From Planctomycetota bacterium (lineage in GTDB: Bacteria; Planctomycetota; Planctomycetia; Pirellulales; Pirellulaceae): a stretch of DNA of 64,000 bases. The notes beneath the pieces were generated by a model that did no database searches, was not told where the DNA came from, and was given only the letters and a program-made list of their open reading frames with translations. A program made the translations under genes and the position numbers. Positions 19,627 to 29,148 of this stretch are shown here, one piece after another; the stretch's first letter is position 1, and each line of letters opens with the position of its first letter. The stretch covers positions 41,126-105,125 of the forward strand of contig JACNKX010000191.1 of NCBI GenBank assembly GCA_014381825.1, read 5' to 3'.

Positions 19627-20070
19627 TTGGTCACCACAAAGACTTATATGGCGAAGCCCGGCGAGTTGACACCAAAATGGTGGCACGTCGATGCGAGCGA
19701 TAAGATCGTTGGCCGATTGGCCAGTGATATTGCCGTCATCCTGATGGGCAAACACCGCCCGACCTATACTCCACACGTCGACACCGGCGATTTCATTGTC
19801 GTCACAAATGCCGAGAAGGTGCAGTTCACCGGCAAGAAGTGGGAGCAAAAGAAGTACACCTGGTATACCGGATATCCTGGGCTGCGAAGTGAAACAGCCG
19901 AGAAGCGACTCGAAAAGAAACCAGAGGAAATCCTTCGCGAAGCCGTACGCCGCATGCTGCCGAAGAATCGTCTTGGTCGACAAATGTTATCAAAGCTAAA
20001 GATCTTCACCGGGCCCGATCATACACACCAAGCGCAAAAGCCTGAGTCGCGTGATATGGGCTGTAGCTAA
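19627..20070 (+). CDS. rplM: 50S ribosomal protein L13
   Basis: This is a 147-aa protein. TTG 19627 is taken as the start because GGGAGGA sits 7 nt upstream; the first ATG (19648) has no such site and would remove part of the TYMAKPGE region. Motifs include WWHVDASDKIVGRLAS, GKHRPTYTPHVDTGDFIVV and MLPKNRLGRQML. L13 and S9 are encoded together in most bacteria and rpsI follows 49 nt downstream. The 285-nt gap upstream of L13 (19342-19626) shows no clear gene, only a doubtful 47-codon ORF from 19374. Confidence 0.96.
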   Translation: MVTTKTYMAKPGELTPKWWHVDASDKIVGRLASDIAVILMGKHRPTYTPHVDTGDFIVVTNAEKVQFTGKKWEQKKYTWYTGYPGLRSETAEKRLEKKPEEILREAVRRMLPKNRLGRQMLSKLKIFTGPDHTHQAQKPESRDMGCS

Positions 20071-20119
20071 ACACCGCCGCTAGTAAACGACTTACTGAAA
20101 TTCAGGTAGAGCGAATCAA

Positions 20120-20533
20120 ATGGTCGCAGTAAAGAAAGACAAGATTAACGGCGATGCCTTAGGCACGGGACGACGCAAGTCGTCAGTCGCTCGCGTTCGT
20201 GTTCGTGCCGGTAGCGGTAAGATCACCATCAACGACCGTGACATCGCTGAGTACTTTACCGAAGATCAAGACCGAAGTTGGATCTTGGATGTTCTCGATG
20301 CATGCGAGCAACGTGAGAGCGTTGACGTTCTCGTCCGTGCGTCGGGTGGCGGTAATACAGGCCAGTCGGGTGCTATCCGCATGGGATTGGCTCGAGCCTT
20401 GATGAGCTACAACGAAGAACTCTTTCCGGCCCTTCGTGACGGAGGCTTCCTCACGCGAGATGCTCGTATGAAAGAACGCAAGAAGCCTGGACTGCACGGT
20501 GCACGTCGCGGCACACAGTTCTCGAAGCGTTAA
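20120..20533 (+). CDS. rpsI: 30S ribosomal protein S9
   Basis: This is a 137-aa protein. Its C-terminal tail reaches the P-site tRNA. Motifs are GTGRRKSSVARVRV, GGGNTGQSGAIRMGLARAL and the basic C-terminus KKPGLHGARRGTQFSKR. It is co-transcribed with rplM and followed by a terminator. Confidence 0.97.
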   Translation: MVAVKKDKINGDALGTGRRKSSVARVRVRAGSGKITINDRDIAEYFTEDQDRSWILDVLDACEQRESVDVLVRASGGGNTGQSGAIRMGLARALMSYNEELFPALRDGGFLTRDARMKERKKPGLHGARRGTQFSKR

Positions 20534-20564
20534 CGTTTCGTTGCACATTGAATCAATCGGAATA

Positions 20565-20593
20565 CGTCGCAGGTTTCCCCTGCGGCGTTTTTT
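20565..20593 (+). terminator. Rho-independent terminator after rpsI
   Basis: A 9-bp stem (CGTCGCAGG with CCTGCGGCG, one G-U pair) with a five-base loop is followed by six Ts. It lies 31 nt after the rpsI stop. Confidence 0.9.
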
Positions 20594-20784
20594 CGTGGAC
20601 GCTTCGGTTCTCATCCGTGCTGCCCGCGGCAGCCTCGCCATTGTCGCAAACAGGAAGGCGAGCGGGGCGGCAGTCGCTACTTGACATCCAATCGTGGGGG
20701 GGAGGTAAGTTGGTGTCTCGAATGAAACTGCCGTTCGAGAAACCGTAGTCTTGATGAATACTCTTTTGCCCCTCGGAGGCGACC

Positions 20785-21635
20785 GTGCAAAACAAAATCT
20801 GTTCTCTACTCACCGTCTTGTTGTTGGCAACCGCCTATGTCCCAACCGCACGTGGTAACTTTTTTGAAATGATCACAGAGCGCACGGAAACTCAACGTTC
20901 CGGAACGAAAGCTGATCCCACAATAACGGAGACATGGGAAGACCTTGCCTCCAATGGCATCGGTACTTCACATCTGATCTATGAAAGCACCTACTACGGG
21001 CGCGCAAATTGGGGAGACACTCGTGACTTCTATGGAGAAGGTAAAGTTTGGTATGAATCGCAGGACGAAGATAAGATCAAAGAGTGGCAATGGACCAACG
21101 GATTTCAAAGCGGTAGTGAGAAAGTACTTACAACTTTTAGCGGTTACTACTTGTACTACAAGAGCGTCGATAAGTCCAACCTCTTTGGTCTAGTCGACAC
21201 GGACGAAAAAATTCAAGATCTTTGGTACATGAACGCGACAGAAGCATCGTTTTTAGTCCCGTGGTTGATGCGACTCTGGAGGTAATAGGCTCGCTCACCA
21301 AAAACAAGCATACGTGGAACGAACGTATCGAGTACGAGATACTTGAAAGCGAGGTGATGACTGACCACGCGCCCAATCCAGTGCCAGGCCTAGATAAACT
21401 GAAAGATGGATACAAAATTGAACGGTCGGAAACGGTTACTCCACCGATCGTATTGAACGTAACGAAGACAGACTGGTGGGTCGAGTTAGTCGGCGGGATT
21501 TGGACGCAACAGGAGCAGGTCACAAATAGTGTTGAAGATGGCCCGTGGGCTGGGGATGCTGGCATCGATATGGATCCCGGCATGGGTGTGGATCCAGACC
21601 CTGCGGACTGCCCCTTTAATGATCTATGCATGTAG
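20785..21635 (+). pseudogene. Secreted protein of unknown function, apparently frameshifted at a T5 run
   Basis: Two overlapping ORFs on the same strand look like one gene. The first (GTG 20785, GGAGG 6 nt upstream) has a signal peptide and stops at 21285. The second, one frame over, continues to 21635 with coherent coding character (SPVVDATLEVIGSLTKNK...) and no plausible start of its own. The switch point is likely the TTTTT run at 21250-21254. A single-base change there would restore one protein of about 283 aa. The product is rich in Trp, Tyr and acidic residues and ends in an acidic Pro/Gly/Asp tail with two Cys. No family was recognised. It may be a true mutation, a sequencing error or, less likely, programmed frameshifting. 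Confidence 0.6.
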
Positions 21636-21699
21636 TGGGACCTAGATCGATCGGTGGCGGATCAGCGCCCCTAAATATGTATCTCGCGAGGCAAATACT

Positions 21700-22866
21700 A
21701 TGATCTCGTTTCACAAAGCACCGACAATCGCCACGCTCATGGCTCTCACCGTGGTTATCAATCCGCAACATGGTGTGGGTGCCGAGCCGTTGACGTCGCT
21801 GCCTGACGGTTTCCTCGGCATCCGCCCTTTGGAGGCAGTAATTCGCTATGAGCAAATTCGGAAGGAGATCAAATTCACGGACATTCAGCTGGTCGAAGCC
21901 AGAAATCTTCTCAACGAATATAAGGCAATGCGACAGAGTACGATTCGAGAAGCAAGACGTTATTCGAACGAGGAGGCAAACGTGTTTTTGAATGCCGAAC
22001 TTCCTAAACATAAAACTCCTATTCGGGTGCGGTTTGATGAAGTTTTGCGTCCTGAACAAAGTGCCCGGCTTCAACAAATTGTGTTGCAACAGTCGATTCG
22101 CTACGTCGGCGTTCTGGTTTTACAATCGGATACGTTCGCAGAACTTCTTGGGTTAAATGACGAACAGCACGTGGCGTGGAAGGTCGTCCTCCAGCGGGAG
22201 CATAAGCGGTTGAACGAGGCGGGGGAAATCCGTGTTGCCAACCGCGCGGAGGTAATTGATGCGATTCTAACCGATTTGCAACAGGCCAAATTTGATAACA
22301 TTTATGGCGAGCGATATCGCGCCGGGTCGTTACCGGCACCTAACGAGGACAAAGGACTCTTGGGGCGTATCCCGTGGAGTGCGAATGTAAACTTATTGCG
22401 GTTTGCAAACGTCAGAAAGGAACTAGAGGTAATTGAAGAACAACACAAGCAACTTCAGGAGTTACTCACAACTTTTGCAGACAACTACGAGGCTGCTCAA
22501 AGAGACGACCTGAAAGGGCTGGAACTTAAGAACTTAGTAGCGTTGCTTGTCGAGCGAGAACAATCACAACTACCGAAGATTCTTTTGCCACACCAACTGA
22601 AGCGTCTGAATCAATTGGTTTTTCAAGCAGCCGTGTATCGGTACCGTCGGGATCCACTGCGTAGCCCGATCGTTGCCGAAGCTTTGGCCCTGACCAAACG
22701 CCAGCAGAAGGAATTATCTCAGAAGCTAGATGAATATGACGCCGAGTCGAAATTGAAGCGGGACGAACGCTGGAAAAACGCACTGGAAGCATGTATCAAC
22801 GCTCTACTTCCCGAGCAACAAGCGAGATACTACCGGCTGATTGGGAAGCCATTTGAGACGACTTGA
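21700..22866 (+). CDS. Secreted helical protein of unknown function (Spy/LTxxQ-like repeats)
   Basis: This is a 388-aa protein with an N-terminal signal peptide (ATLMALTVVI, cleavage near GVGA). The rest is charged and helical. Short motifs such as LRPEQSARLQQI, LLPHQLKRLNQL and LLPEQQARYYRL recur and resemble the LTxxQ pattern of Spy/CpxP-like periplasmic proteins. This resemblance is by eye only. It lies 64 nt after the frameshifted gene and may share its transcript. Confidence 0.75.
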   Translation: MISFHKAPTIATLMALTVVINPQHGVGAEPLTSLPDGFLGIRPLEAVIRYEQIRKEIKFTDIQLVEARNLLNEYKAMRQSTIREARRYSNEEANVFLNAELPKHKTPIRVRFDEVLRPEQSARLQQIVLQQSIRYVGVLVLQSDTFAELLGLNDEQHVAWKVVLQREHKRLNEAGEIRVANRAEVIDAILTDLQQAKFDNIYGERYRAGSLPAPNEDKGLLGRIPWSANVNLLRFANVRKELEVIEEQHKQLQELLTTFADNYEAAQRDDLKGLELKNLVALLVEREQSQLPKILLPHQLKRLNQLVFQAAVYRYRRDPLRSPIVAEALALTKRQQKELSQKLDEYDAESKLKRDERWKNALEACINALLPEQQARYYRLIGKPFETT

Positions 22867-22898
22867 GACGCAAAGTAGGAAAGTCTCAATCATTCACC

Positions 22899-22940
22899 AA
22901 GTGCCCCAATCGAATACGCTAGCGGATGCAGTGGGCACTT
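22899..22940. repeat. Inverted repeat in the gap between convergent genes
   Basis: AAGTGCCC and GGGCACTT face each other across 26 bases. It lies between the + strand gene ending at 22866 and the - strand transporter ending at 23064. No T-tract follows on either strand, so terminator activity is uncertain. Confidence 0.4.
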
Positions 22941-23063
22941 ATCGGTGGACCTGCGTCCCGCGCTCGCTGAGTTTTCCGCAACGCGAAGAGATAGGACCCT
23001 TGTCCCGACCAAATACCGGTCGCCGGGCAGGACAACAGTCCCACCCTAGTTCCCCTACGGACT

Positions 23064-24353
23064 TCACCGCTCGATGTTCGATCGATAGGTCTCGCCTGCG
23101 AAATAGACGGCGACGAGTGTGATGATGCCCGTCAGGATCATATAGACGGCGACTAACGAGGGATCGCCATCGCCAACGACGAGCAGTTGCGTCGCGATCA
23201 GCGGAGCCAAACCACCCGCGAGAGGCGATGCGACTTGGTATCCGAGTGATGCGCCCGTGTACCGTACGTTCGTTCCGAACAACTCCGAAAAAAACGCGGC
23301 TTGGGGACCATACATCGCAGAATGGCCAATCAACCCCAGAACGATGGCGAGCCATACCAGATAGCTCTCCTGTGTGTTAACGAGCCAGAAAAATGGAAAC
23401 GCGAACAACACAATGAACAGGGCACCGCCGAGATAAACCGGTCGGCGACCGCAACGATCCGACAGCGCGCCAAAGACCGGTATCGCAAAGAATTGAACAG
23501 CTGCGGCAAGCCAAATGCCGGTCAAGATCGTATTCTTCGGCAGATCAAGCGTTTCCGTGGCATACGAGATAACCCAAATGCTAAAGATGTAGAATGAAGC
23601 GTTCTCGGCAAACCTCGCCCCCATCGCCAACAAGACATTACCGGGATGCTTGCGAAGGACTTCCAACACGGGCAAGGGAGGCATCTGTTGCTTCGACTTG
23701 GTCTTCGCAAAAAGCGGACTCTCCATGATCCGCACACGAATAAACATGCCGACTCCGAGCAGCACGATGCCGAGCAAAAACGGCACGCGCCATCCCCACG
23801 CCAGGAATTGATCTTCCGGTAGCGAGCTGAAGATCGCGAAGACGGCGGTCGCCAATAAAAGGCCAACCGGCACTCCTGCCTGCACCCAACTGCCGTACAA
23901 TCCGCGCCGCCCGCGATGGCCGTGTTCGACGGCCATCAACACCGCGCCGCCCCATTCGCCCCCAACTCCCAAACCCTGAACGAAGCGCAACACGACCAAC
24001 GATATCGGTGCCAGGATGCCGGCCGTTTCGTAAGTTGGCAACACTCCGATTAGAAATGTCGCTACGCCCATCATGGTTAATGTCGTGACGAGCATGGTCT
24101 TGCGACCGAGTCGATCGCCGAAGTGACCAAAAACGATTCCACCGATCGGTCGAGCAAAGAACCCGATGGCAAAGGTCGCGTAGGCGAACATCTGCCCGGT
24201 TAGGTCGTCGAACTCCGGAAAGAACAGCCGATTGAAAACGAGTGCCGCCGCTGTGCCGTAAATGAAAAAGTCGTACCATTCGATCGTCGTACCGATGAAG
24301 CTCGCTAAGACGACACGACCGACAGAGACTTCTTGAGAGTCGACATTTGACAT
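23064..24353 (-). CDS. MFS transporter, metabolite:H+ symporter (MHS) type
   Basis: This is a 429-aa protein with about 12 membrane helices. The start at 24353 is preferred over 24395 because it avoids overlap with the antiporter gene and has GAGGAG about 8 nt upstream. It shows the MHS features: ASFIGTTIEWYDFFIYG in helix 1, GHFGDRLGRKTML in the 2-3 loop and RFVQGLGVGGEWGGAVLM in helix 4. Relatives include ProP, ShiA and KgtP; the substrate (an organic acid, betaine or similar) cannot be read from sequence. It starts 7 nt after the antiporter stop, so the two form an operon. Confidence 0.9.
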   Translation of the reverse strand: MSNVDSQEVSVGRVVLASFIGTTIEWYDFFIYGTAAALVFNRLFFPEFDDLTGQMFAYATFAIGFFARPIGGIVFGHFGDRLGRKTMLVTTLTMMGVATFLIGVLPTYETAGILAPISLVVLRFVQGLGVGGEWGGAVLMAVEHGHRGRRGLYGSWVQAGVPVGLLLATAVFAIFSSLPEDQFLAWGWRVPFLLGIVLLGVGMFIRVRIMESPLFAKTKSKQQMPPLPVLEVLRKHPGNVLLAMGARFAENASFYIFSIWVISYATETLDLPKNTILTGIWLAAAVQFFAIPVFGALSDRCGRRPVYLGGALFIVLFAFPFFWLVNTQESYLVWLAIVLGLIGHSAMYGPQAAFFSELFGTNVRYTGASLGYQVASPLAGGLAPLIATQLLVVGDGDPSLVAVYMILTGIITLVAVYFAGETYRSNIER

Positions 24354-24360
24354 GGGACGT

Positions 24361-26271
24361 TCACTCCTCGCCAATTCCGGTTGTTGCGTCAACAATCGGC
24401 TCGACGAGAGCGATTATTGTCTGCCCAGGTTTTGGCACGGTCGGTGTTTCCAGAGTACAAACATCCAACTTCCTCGCCTCGTCGATAATGAATAACAGAA
24501 CGACAGACGCTCCATATCGTGACTGAAAGTCTTCGTAGTCAAACTCATCAGTCAGTTTCGTCGTCTTAATCTGAGTGCCGCTGACGAATCGATCTGCCAA
24601 TGCATCATGATCTAGTTCATCGTCAAAGAGAAGTCGTCCCCGCAAGTGCTCGGAAACGGAGGTGCGTTTACCAGAACCCTCATCCCAAGGAGTCAACTGA
24701 TAGACACTGGCGCGACCGAAGAGGTGCGAGAACTCGCGAACGGCGAGCGAGTTGACTTCGTCGTTCGCCGTGAACGCAAGCAGGCGACCAATACCAGCCA
24801 GGTCCAGTTCCTCGCGTACATGCTCGGAGAGAATACTCGCGCACTCGGCCGGCAGCCCTGCCATTTTGGCGGCGGCGACGTTGGCATAGTTCGTATCGAC
24901 TAAGAGAACTGCATAGCCTTCCGATTGCACTTGCTTCGCGATCTCTCGAATCCCCGGCTCGGCACTTGCGAACAAGATGCCTTGCGGATTTGGATCGGCC
25001 AACTTCAATCGGCGAGCGAGCGGCGCTGCGAACAATCCGTAAACAAACACAGTGCCAACAATCACAAGAAATGTGATTGGCACGAGCGAGTCGGCTTGCC
25101 GCGCAAACGCTTCACTGCCAATCCCATCACCACTCCATGCCGCAAGCTTCAAAGCAAACACGGACGACACGGCGGCGGCGACGATTCCTCGAGGCGCGAG
25201 GAATCCGAGAAAGATGCGTTCTTGAAAGGTTAACGACGACCGAATGGTCGCTAAGAAGACGGATGCTGGTCGCACAATAAAAATCATGGCGCCGAGAAAT
25301 GCGACGCCACCCAATCCCAGATTCATCACATCGTGAGGATCAACTCGCGAGCCAAGCACGATGAACAGGCATGAGATGAGCAGCACTCGAAGATGCTCTT
25401 TGAACTCAAGTACATGATGTATCGAGATGCTCTTTTGATTTGCCAAGGCCACGCCAAGCACCGTTACAGTGATCAGGCCCGACTCCTCCTGCAGCAAATT
25501 AGACAGGGCAAATACTCCCATCGCGACGGTCAAGAACACAACACCATGCAAGAAGTCCGGAACCCAGTACCGCTTCACCGAGCGGACCAAAACTGCCGCG
25601 GTCGCGAGACCGATCAGACCTCCAATCGCTAGAGTTTTGAAAAGCATAGCGATAATCGCAGCGAACGTTGCGTCGCCGGCGTGAGCAAATACAAACTCAA
25701 ACACAAGCACCGCGAGAATGGCTCCGATCGGATCGATGACGATGCCCTCCCACTTCACGGCGGACGCGATTCGACGAGACGGCTGGATCTGACGCAGCAT
25801 CGGTGCGACAACGGTTGGCCCAGTTACGACCAATATCGCTCCGACCAGCGCGGCAATGCGGACGTCCAGGTTGAGCAGACCGACCGCAGCGACGGTCGTT
25901 AACGCCCAACTCGCGAGGGCTCCGACCGTGACTAGCCGCAGGACGCTAGAACCCGCTTCTTTCAATTCGTGAAATCGCAGCGTGAGACCACCTTCGAAGA
26001 GTATCACCGCGACCGATAGCGACACAATTGGAAAGAGTATTCGTGAGCCAAGCGATGACGAGTTCGGGTCGACTTCTGCGAGATGGGCCAACAAGTCGTC
26101 AGGACTAACAAAGCTGCCGACCGCTACGCCGATGGCGAGCAACAATAGAATCGACGGCAACCGCAGACGCCACGCCAACCACTGAGCCGCGATCCCAAGC
26201 AAAGGAACACCGGCCAAGTAGTAGAAGAACGCGTGTTCACGAACGTGATCGACAAAGTGTTCCAAGGCCAC
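24361..26271 (-). CDS. Cation:proton antiporter (CPA1 type) with C-terminal TrkA-N-like domain
   Basis: This is a 636-aa protein if started at GTG 26271; an ATG at 26373 would add 34 hydrophilic residues lacking membrane character. About 12 helices occupy residues 10-410, with the exchanger signatures ILFEGGLTLRF, ALVGAILVVTGPTVVAPML and FLAPRGIVAAAVSSVFAL. The C-terminal part (from about 430) contains GILFASAEPGIREIAK, VLLVDTNYANV and LLAFTANDEVNS, matching a Rossmann-type TrkA-N/RCK fold used to sense nucleotides. The role is Na+ or K+/H+ exchange at the inner membrane. The MFS gene follows in an operon. Confidence 0.9.
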   Translation of the reverse strand: MALEHFVDHVREHAFFYYLAGVPLLGIAAQWLAWRLRLPSILLLLAIGVAVGSFVSPDDLLAHLAEVDPNSSSLGSRILFPIVSLSVAVILFEGGLTLRFHELKEAGSSVLRLVTVGALASWALTTVAAVGLLNLDVRIAALVGAILVVTGPTVVAPMLRQIQPSRRIASAVKWEGIVIDPIGAILAVLVFEFVFAHAGDATFAAIIAMLFKTLAIGGLIGLATAAVLVRSVKRYWVPDFLHGVVFLTVAMGVFALSNLLQEESGLITVTVLGVALANQKSISIHHVLEFKEHLRVLLISCLFIVLGSRVDPHDVMNLGLGGVAFLGAMIFIVRPASVFLATIRSSLTFQERIFLGFLAPRGIVAAAVSSVFALKLAAWSGDGIGSEAFARQADSLVPITFLVIVGTVFVYGLFAAPLARRLKLADPNPQGILFASAEPGIREIAKQVQSEGYAVLLVDTNYANVAAAKMAGLPAECASILSEHVREELDLAGIGRLLAFTANDEVNSLAVREFSHLFGRASVYQLTPWDEGSGKRTSVSEHLRGRLLFDDELDHDALADRFVSGTQIKTTKLTDEFDYEDFQSRYGASVVLLFIIDEARKLDVCTLETPTVPKPGQTIIALVEPIVDATTGIGEE

Positions 26272-26380
26272 CTCATGCCATCTCGAACCACGAAGGCCAC
26301 CGAAGCGTTCAGCGGCGGTAGGAGCATAACATTTTGCGTCCCAACTCGCGAGGCACTCGTTCGACCGGCGCACGTGTGCA

Positions 26381-26424
26381 AAAATAACGGCGGTACCAGC
26401 CTTGGGAGCAGCCGGTACCGCCGT
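26381..26424 (-). terminator. Rho-independent terminator of the porin gene
   Basis: An 11-bp perfect stem (ACGGCGGTACC with GGTACCGCCGT) is followed on the - strand by TTATTTTTG. It lies 51 nt downstream of the porin stop codon. Confidence 0.85.
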
Positions 26425-26474
26425 CGTATCTTACTTACGTTTCGCCCCCTGACGAAACGTATTTACTGCAATAC

Positions 26475-27701
26475 TTAGTACGTCAAGATCGCGTCCATGC
26501 CGAAGATCGTCTGGTCGACGTTTGCATTCGGCACCCACTCGTGCTTGATCTCGGGTCGCAACACCAAGTTGGCGTGCGCTTGGTAGTTCAAGCCAAAAGT
26601 AGCGGCATTGAGTGAAACTCCGTCGTTCTTCCACCACTCAACACGCGCACCTAGCGACGTGCAGTCGTTGAGTGCGTAGAAGAGGTATTGGTTGATACCA
26701 ACCGTATCAAACGTACCGGCTTTCACCATATCCGATTGGAAGACGTAATTCAGGTTGTCGGTGAGAGTAACATCGAGTACGACGCTGTGCGAGTAGGAAT
26801 TCGTTACACCAGGCGCGAGCCAGCCGAAGTCGCCATACGTACTCATGTAGGTCAGTGAAACGTCATCGGACAGCGAGTATCCGAAGCCGCCCAACCAACT
26901 GCTGCCATTGCCTAACTGATCGAAACCAGTATCCCAACCCGCAGTCCAACCACCGTACAACGTCAAGTTGTCCGAGTAACCATACGTAGCAATAGCACCC
27001 GTGTGAGTAAACGGCTCGCTATTGTTCATCGTAAAGGCGTGGCTATAGAAGAAATTGTCGGGAGCAGTAACGACTTCGTAACCAATCAGCGTGTAGAAGT
27101 GTCCGAGCTTGACCGAAAAATCACCGTTTGCCAATTCGGCATACAATTGAGGAATCGCCCAACCGTAGATGCCATGATCGAAACCGTTCAAGTAATCCCA
27201 GGCACCCGGGTTGTTGCCAAACGCTTGCGTATTATTGGCATCGGTACCATACATGAAATCGGCTCGAAATCCCCAATCCCAACCACAACTGCCGTCCGCC
27301 GTGCGCTCGGCGTAGAGCCACTGCTGATGCAAATTGAACATATCTTCGTTGGTGTTGAAGAAGTCTGCGACGCTGTTGTCGCTGTGATAACCGAACTGCG
27401 TCCAACCACCAACGGAGATACCGAGGCTGTTATCGCCTGAGTAAAGCGAGTGTGCCTCGTCGGGTCCCCATAGATAGCAACTACAGCCACCCTTTCCGCC
27501 TTTGCCACCCTTGTCACCTTTGGCATCGCAGGCACAGGAGTCGTCCTTTTGCCCGGGCGTTGGTGCGTCGCCGAGCATACTGACCGGCTCGGCAATCAAT
27601 TCGTCCGAAATGCTGAAGCTCAGCGACTCGTCAGCGGTCGCAGGCACGGCGGTAATCGCAGCCAGGAGCAATCCCGACGCGAACGTAAAGAGTCGTTTCA
27701 T
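26475..27701 (-). CDS. Outer-membrane beta-barrel porin (BBP2-like)
   Basis: This is a 408-aa protein. The start at 27701 follows a strong AGGAGGT site and opens a signal peptide (MKRLFTFASGLLLAAITAV, cleavage near ATA). After a Cys- and Gly/Lys-rich linker (about 55-78, GDKGGKGGKGG) comes a series of alternating aromatic beta strands, including LGISVGGWTQFGYHSDNS and later LTLYGGWTAGWDTGF, ending in an aromatic terminus (ILTY). This matches the OmpL-like BBP2 porins common in planctomycetes. It likely allows passive uptake across the outer membrane. It has its own terminator, separating it from the antiporter genes. Confidence 0.87.
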   Translation of the reverse strand: MKRLFTFASGLLLAAITAVPATADESLSFSISDELIAEPVSMLGDAPTPGQKDDSCACDAKGDKGGKGGKGGCSCYLWGPDEAHSLYSGDNSLGISVGGWTQFGYHSDNSVADFFNTNEDMFNLHQQWLYAERTADGSCGWDWGFRADFMYGTDANNTQAFGNNPGAWDYLNGFDHGIYGWAIPQLYAELANGDFSVKLGHFYTLIGYEVVTAPDNFFYSHAFTMNNSEPFTHTGAIATYGYSDNLTLYGGWTAGWDTGFDQLGNGSSWLGGFGYSLSDDVSLTYMSTYGDFGWLAPGVTNSYSHSVVLDVTLTDNLNYVFQSDMVKAGTFDTVGINQYLFYALNDCTSLGARVEWWKNDGVSLNAATFGLNYQAHANLVLRPEIKHEWVPNANVDQTIFGMDAILTY

Positions 27702-27872
27702 ATCACAACCTCCTATTTTTAGACACAGGTCAATATTCGAACGGACGCGAGCGCGCAATGAACTCGCGTTGAAAGGCCCAATCCGCCTAAGAGAGGCCAA
27801 AGATAAGCCTCGTCGTCTTATACAGTCCGACGCAGCACTGCTAGCGTAAGAGATGCAAATTAACACAACGGC

Positions 27873-28007
27873 TTAGAAGGCTTCTTCGGTCAGCTGAGCG
27901 CGGTTCGTGAGCACGTCGAGTTCGCGCCATTTCGCCGACGTAGACACCGCAAATTGACATCCCGTTGCCCACTCAATGGGCAGCGTTTGCATGCAATGCC
28001 GACACAT
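27873..28007 (-). CDS. Possible small CxxC protein (44 aa), doubtful
   Basis: A 44-codon ORF begins MCRHCMQTLPIEW and ends LTEEAF. The amino-acid composition is plausible and a CRHC pair plus a third Cys suggest a metal-binding knuckle. No good ribosome binding site is seen, and the same frame extends upstream through a terminator hairpin, which argues against a longer version. It sits between the PDZ gene terminator and the porin gene. The surrounding gap (27702-28056) otherwise shows no feature besides the porin leader. Confidence 0.25.
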   Translation of the reverse strand: MCRHCMQTLPIEWATGCQFAVSTSAKWRELDVLTNRAQLTEEAF

Positions 28008-28050
28008 TCGCCAATGAACGATGTCGAGCGGTCCTTGAATACTCGCTAGC

Positions 28051-28091
28051 AAAAGAAAGCAGCCCGAGCATGAACTACACTCGGGCTGCTT
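28051..28091 (-). terminator. Terminator after the PDZ gene, possibly bidirectional
   Basis: AAGCAGCCCGAG (28057-28068) and CTCGGGCTGCTT (28080-28091) form a 12-bp perfect stem with an 11-base loop. On the - strand it is followed by TCTTTT. It lies 26 nt after the stop of the PDZ gene. Confidence 0.85.
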
Positions 28092-28116
28092 TGCGAGACA
28101 GTTGCCTTGCGGATAG

Positions 28117-29112
28117 TTACGCATCGCTAGTATCGCTCGCTGGCGGATCTGAAGGCTGATCTCGTTTGCGGAGCTTTTCGAATTCTCGACGCAGTGACTT
28201 CATCTCTTCTTGCAACGCCTTGAATGGATCATCTTCGCTCATCCGCTGCTGAAGCTGTTCCAGTTGCTGAAAGGCCCGCCCGAGCTGTTCGCGAAGCGAT
28301 CCATCGACACCCTCGGGAATCTGCGTGTGCGGAAAAACTCGGATGGCTCCATCGTCAGTTCCACGTAGCCTCAACTGCGGCGACCATTCTAAGGCAACAC
28401 GCGGGCTGGCCAAGCGTCGTCGAACGTATTCGCGAAGCTCTTCGGGCAACTCGTCGATCTCATTCTCAGTGATCTTCCAGGTTTCGTTGTCACGTTTCAC
28501 CGTGATGTTCGCGGGATCGTCATTCTCTCTACTAACATCTATCGAAAGGTTTCCGGGAAGCGCATTCAAGCCTTCAAAAACACCGGGACCAACGATTCGG
28601 AGGCGACTGCCTGCGGGCCCGCCAAACCAAGCTTCAAGAGGCTTCCAGCCAGCGCCACCCGGCAGATTCGGGGCGATGCTTGCCGGCCTTTCGGTGGGTT
28701 GGATATCGAGCGTCGATTCCTTACCTCCACGCAACACCACAACCTTGACCGCCTTGCCCTCGCTCGCTGCAACCGACTTGAGAAGCTCTTCTATATTCTT
28801 AATGTCGCGATCACCGAACTTGAGCAGAATGTCGAATTGCTGTAAACCTGCGTCCGCTCCTGGACTGTCCGGCATCACGCTGCGAATAATCAGTCGAGCG
28901 TCAATGTTCAGCTGTGATTTTAATGCCTCATCGACTGGTACGGCGTGGACACCAATCCAGTAGTTCGCGGAAACTCGATCCAAGACTCTAATTCGGCGGA
29001 GTTCCAGTTGATTGGCGGGTTCCGCATCTTCATCGGCACGCATCACCGATCCAACCAAACCAATCCCCAACATTAACGCCACGCCAACGATGCGGTTCAC
29101 AAGACTCTTCAT
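28117..29112 (-). CDS. Secreted or membrane-anchored PDZ-domain protein with C-terminal coiled coil
   Basis: This is a 331-aa protein. A signal peptide or anchor (about 8-25) is followed by a PDZ domain at about 50-135 (WIGVHAVPVDEAL, SVMPDSPGADAGLQQFDILLKFGDRDI, VVLRGGKE). No protease domain is present. Residues of about 270-325 form a charged coiled coil (LGRAFQQLEQLQQRM onward). It lies 36 nt downstream of the anti-sigma gene in the same direction. In many bacteria PDZ proteins take part in sensing misfolded envelope proteins; here that is only suggested by the neighbours. Confidence 0.88.
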   Translation of the reverse strand: MKSLVNRIVGVALMLGIGLVGSVMRADEDAEPANQLELRRIRVLDRVSANYWIGVHAVPVDEALKSQLNIDARLIIRSVMPDSPGADAGLQQFDILLKFGDRDIKNIEELLKSVAASEGKAVKVVVLRGGKESTLDIQPTERPASIAPNLPGGAGWKPLEAWFGGPAGSRLRIVGPGVFEGLNALPGNLSIDVSRENDDPANITVKRDNETWKITENEIDELPEELREYVRRRLASPRVALEWSPQLRLRGTDDGAIRVFPHTQIPEGVDGSLREQLGRAFQQLEQLQQRMSEDDPFKALQEEMKSLRREFEKLRKRDQPSDPPASDTSDA

Positions 29113-29148
29113 TTTCGTACTCCCTTTTCTGAACGCTTCGATTAATGG

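Noticed and set aside
28008..28124. Longer version (83 codons) of the small CxxC ORF
   Set aside because: The extra part overlaps the PDZ gene stop and its terminator hairpin.
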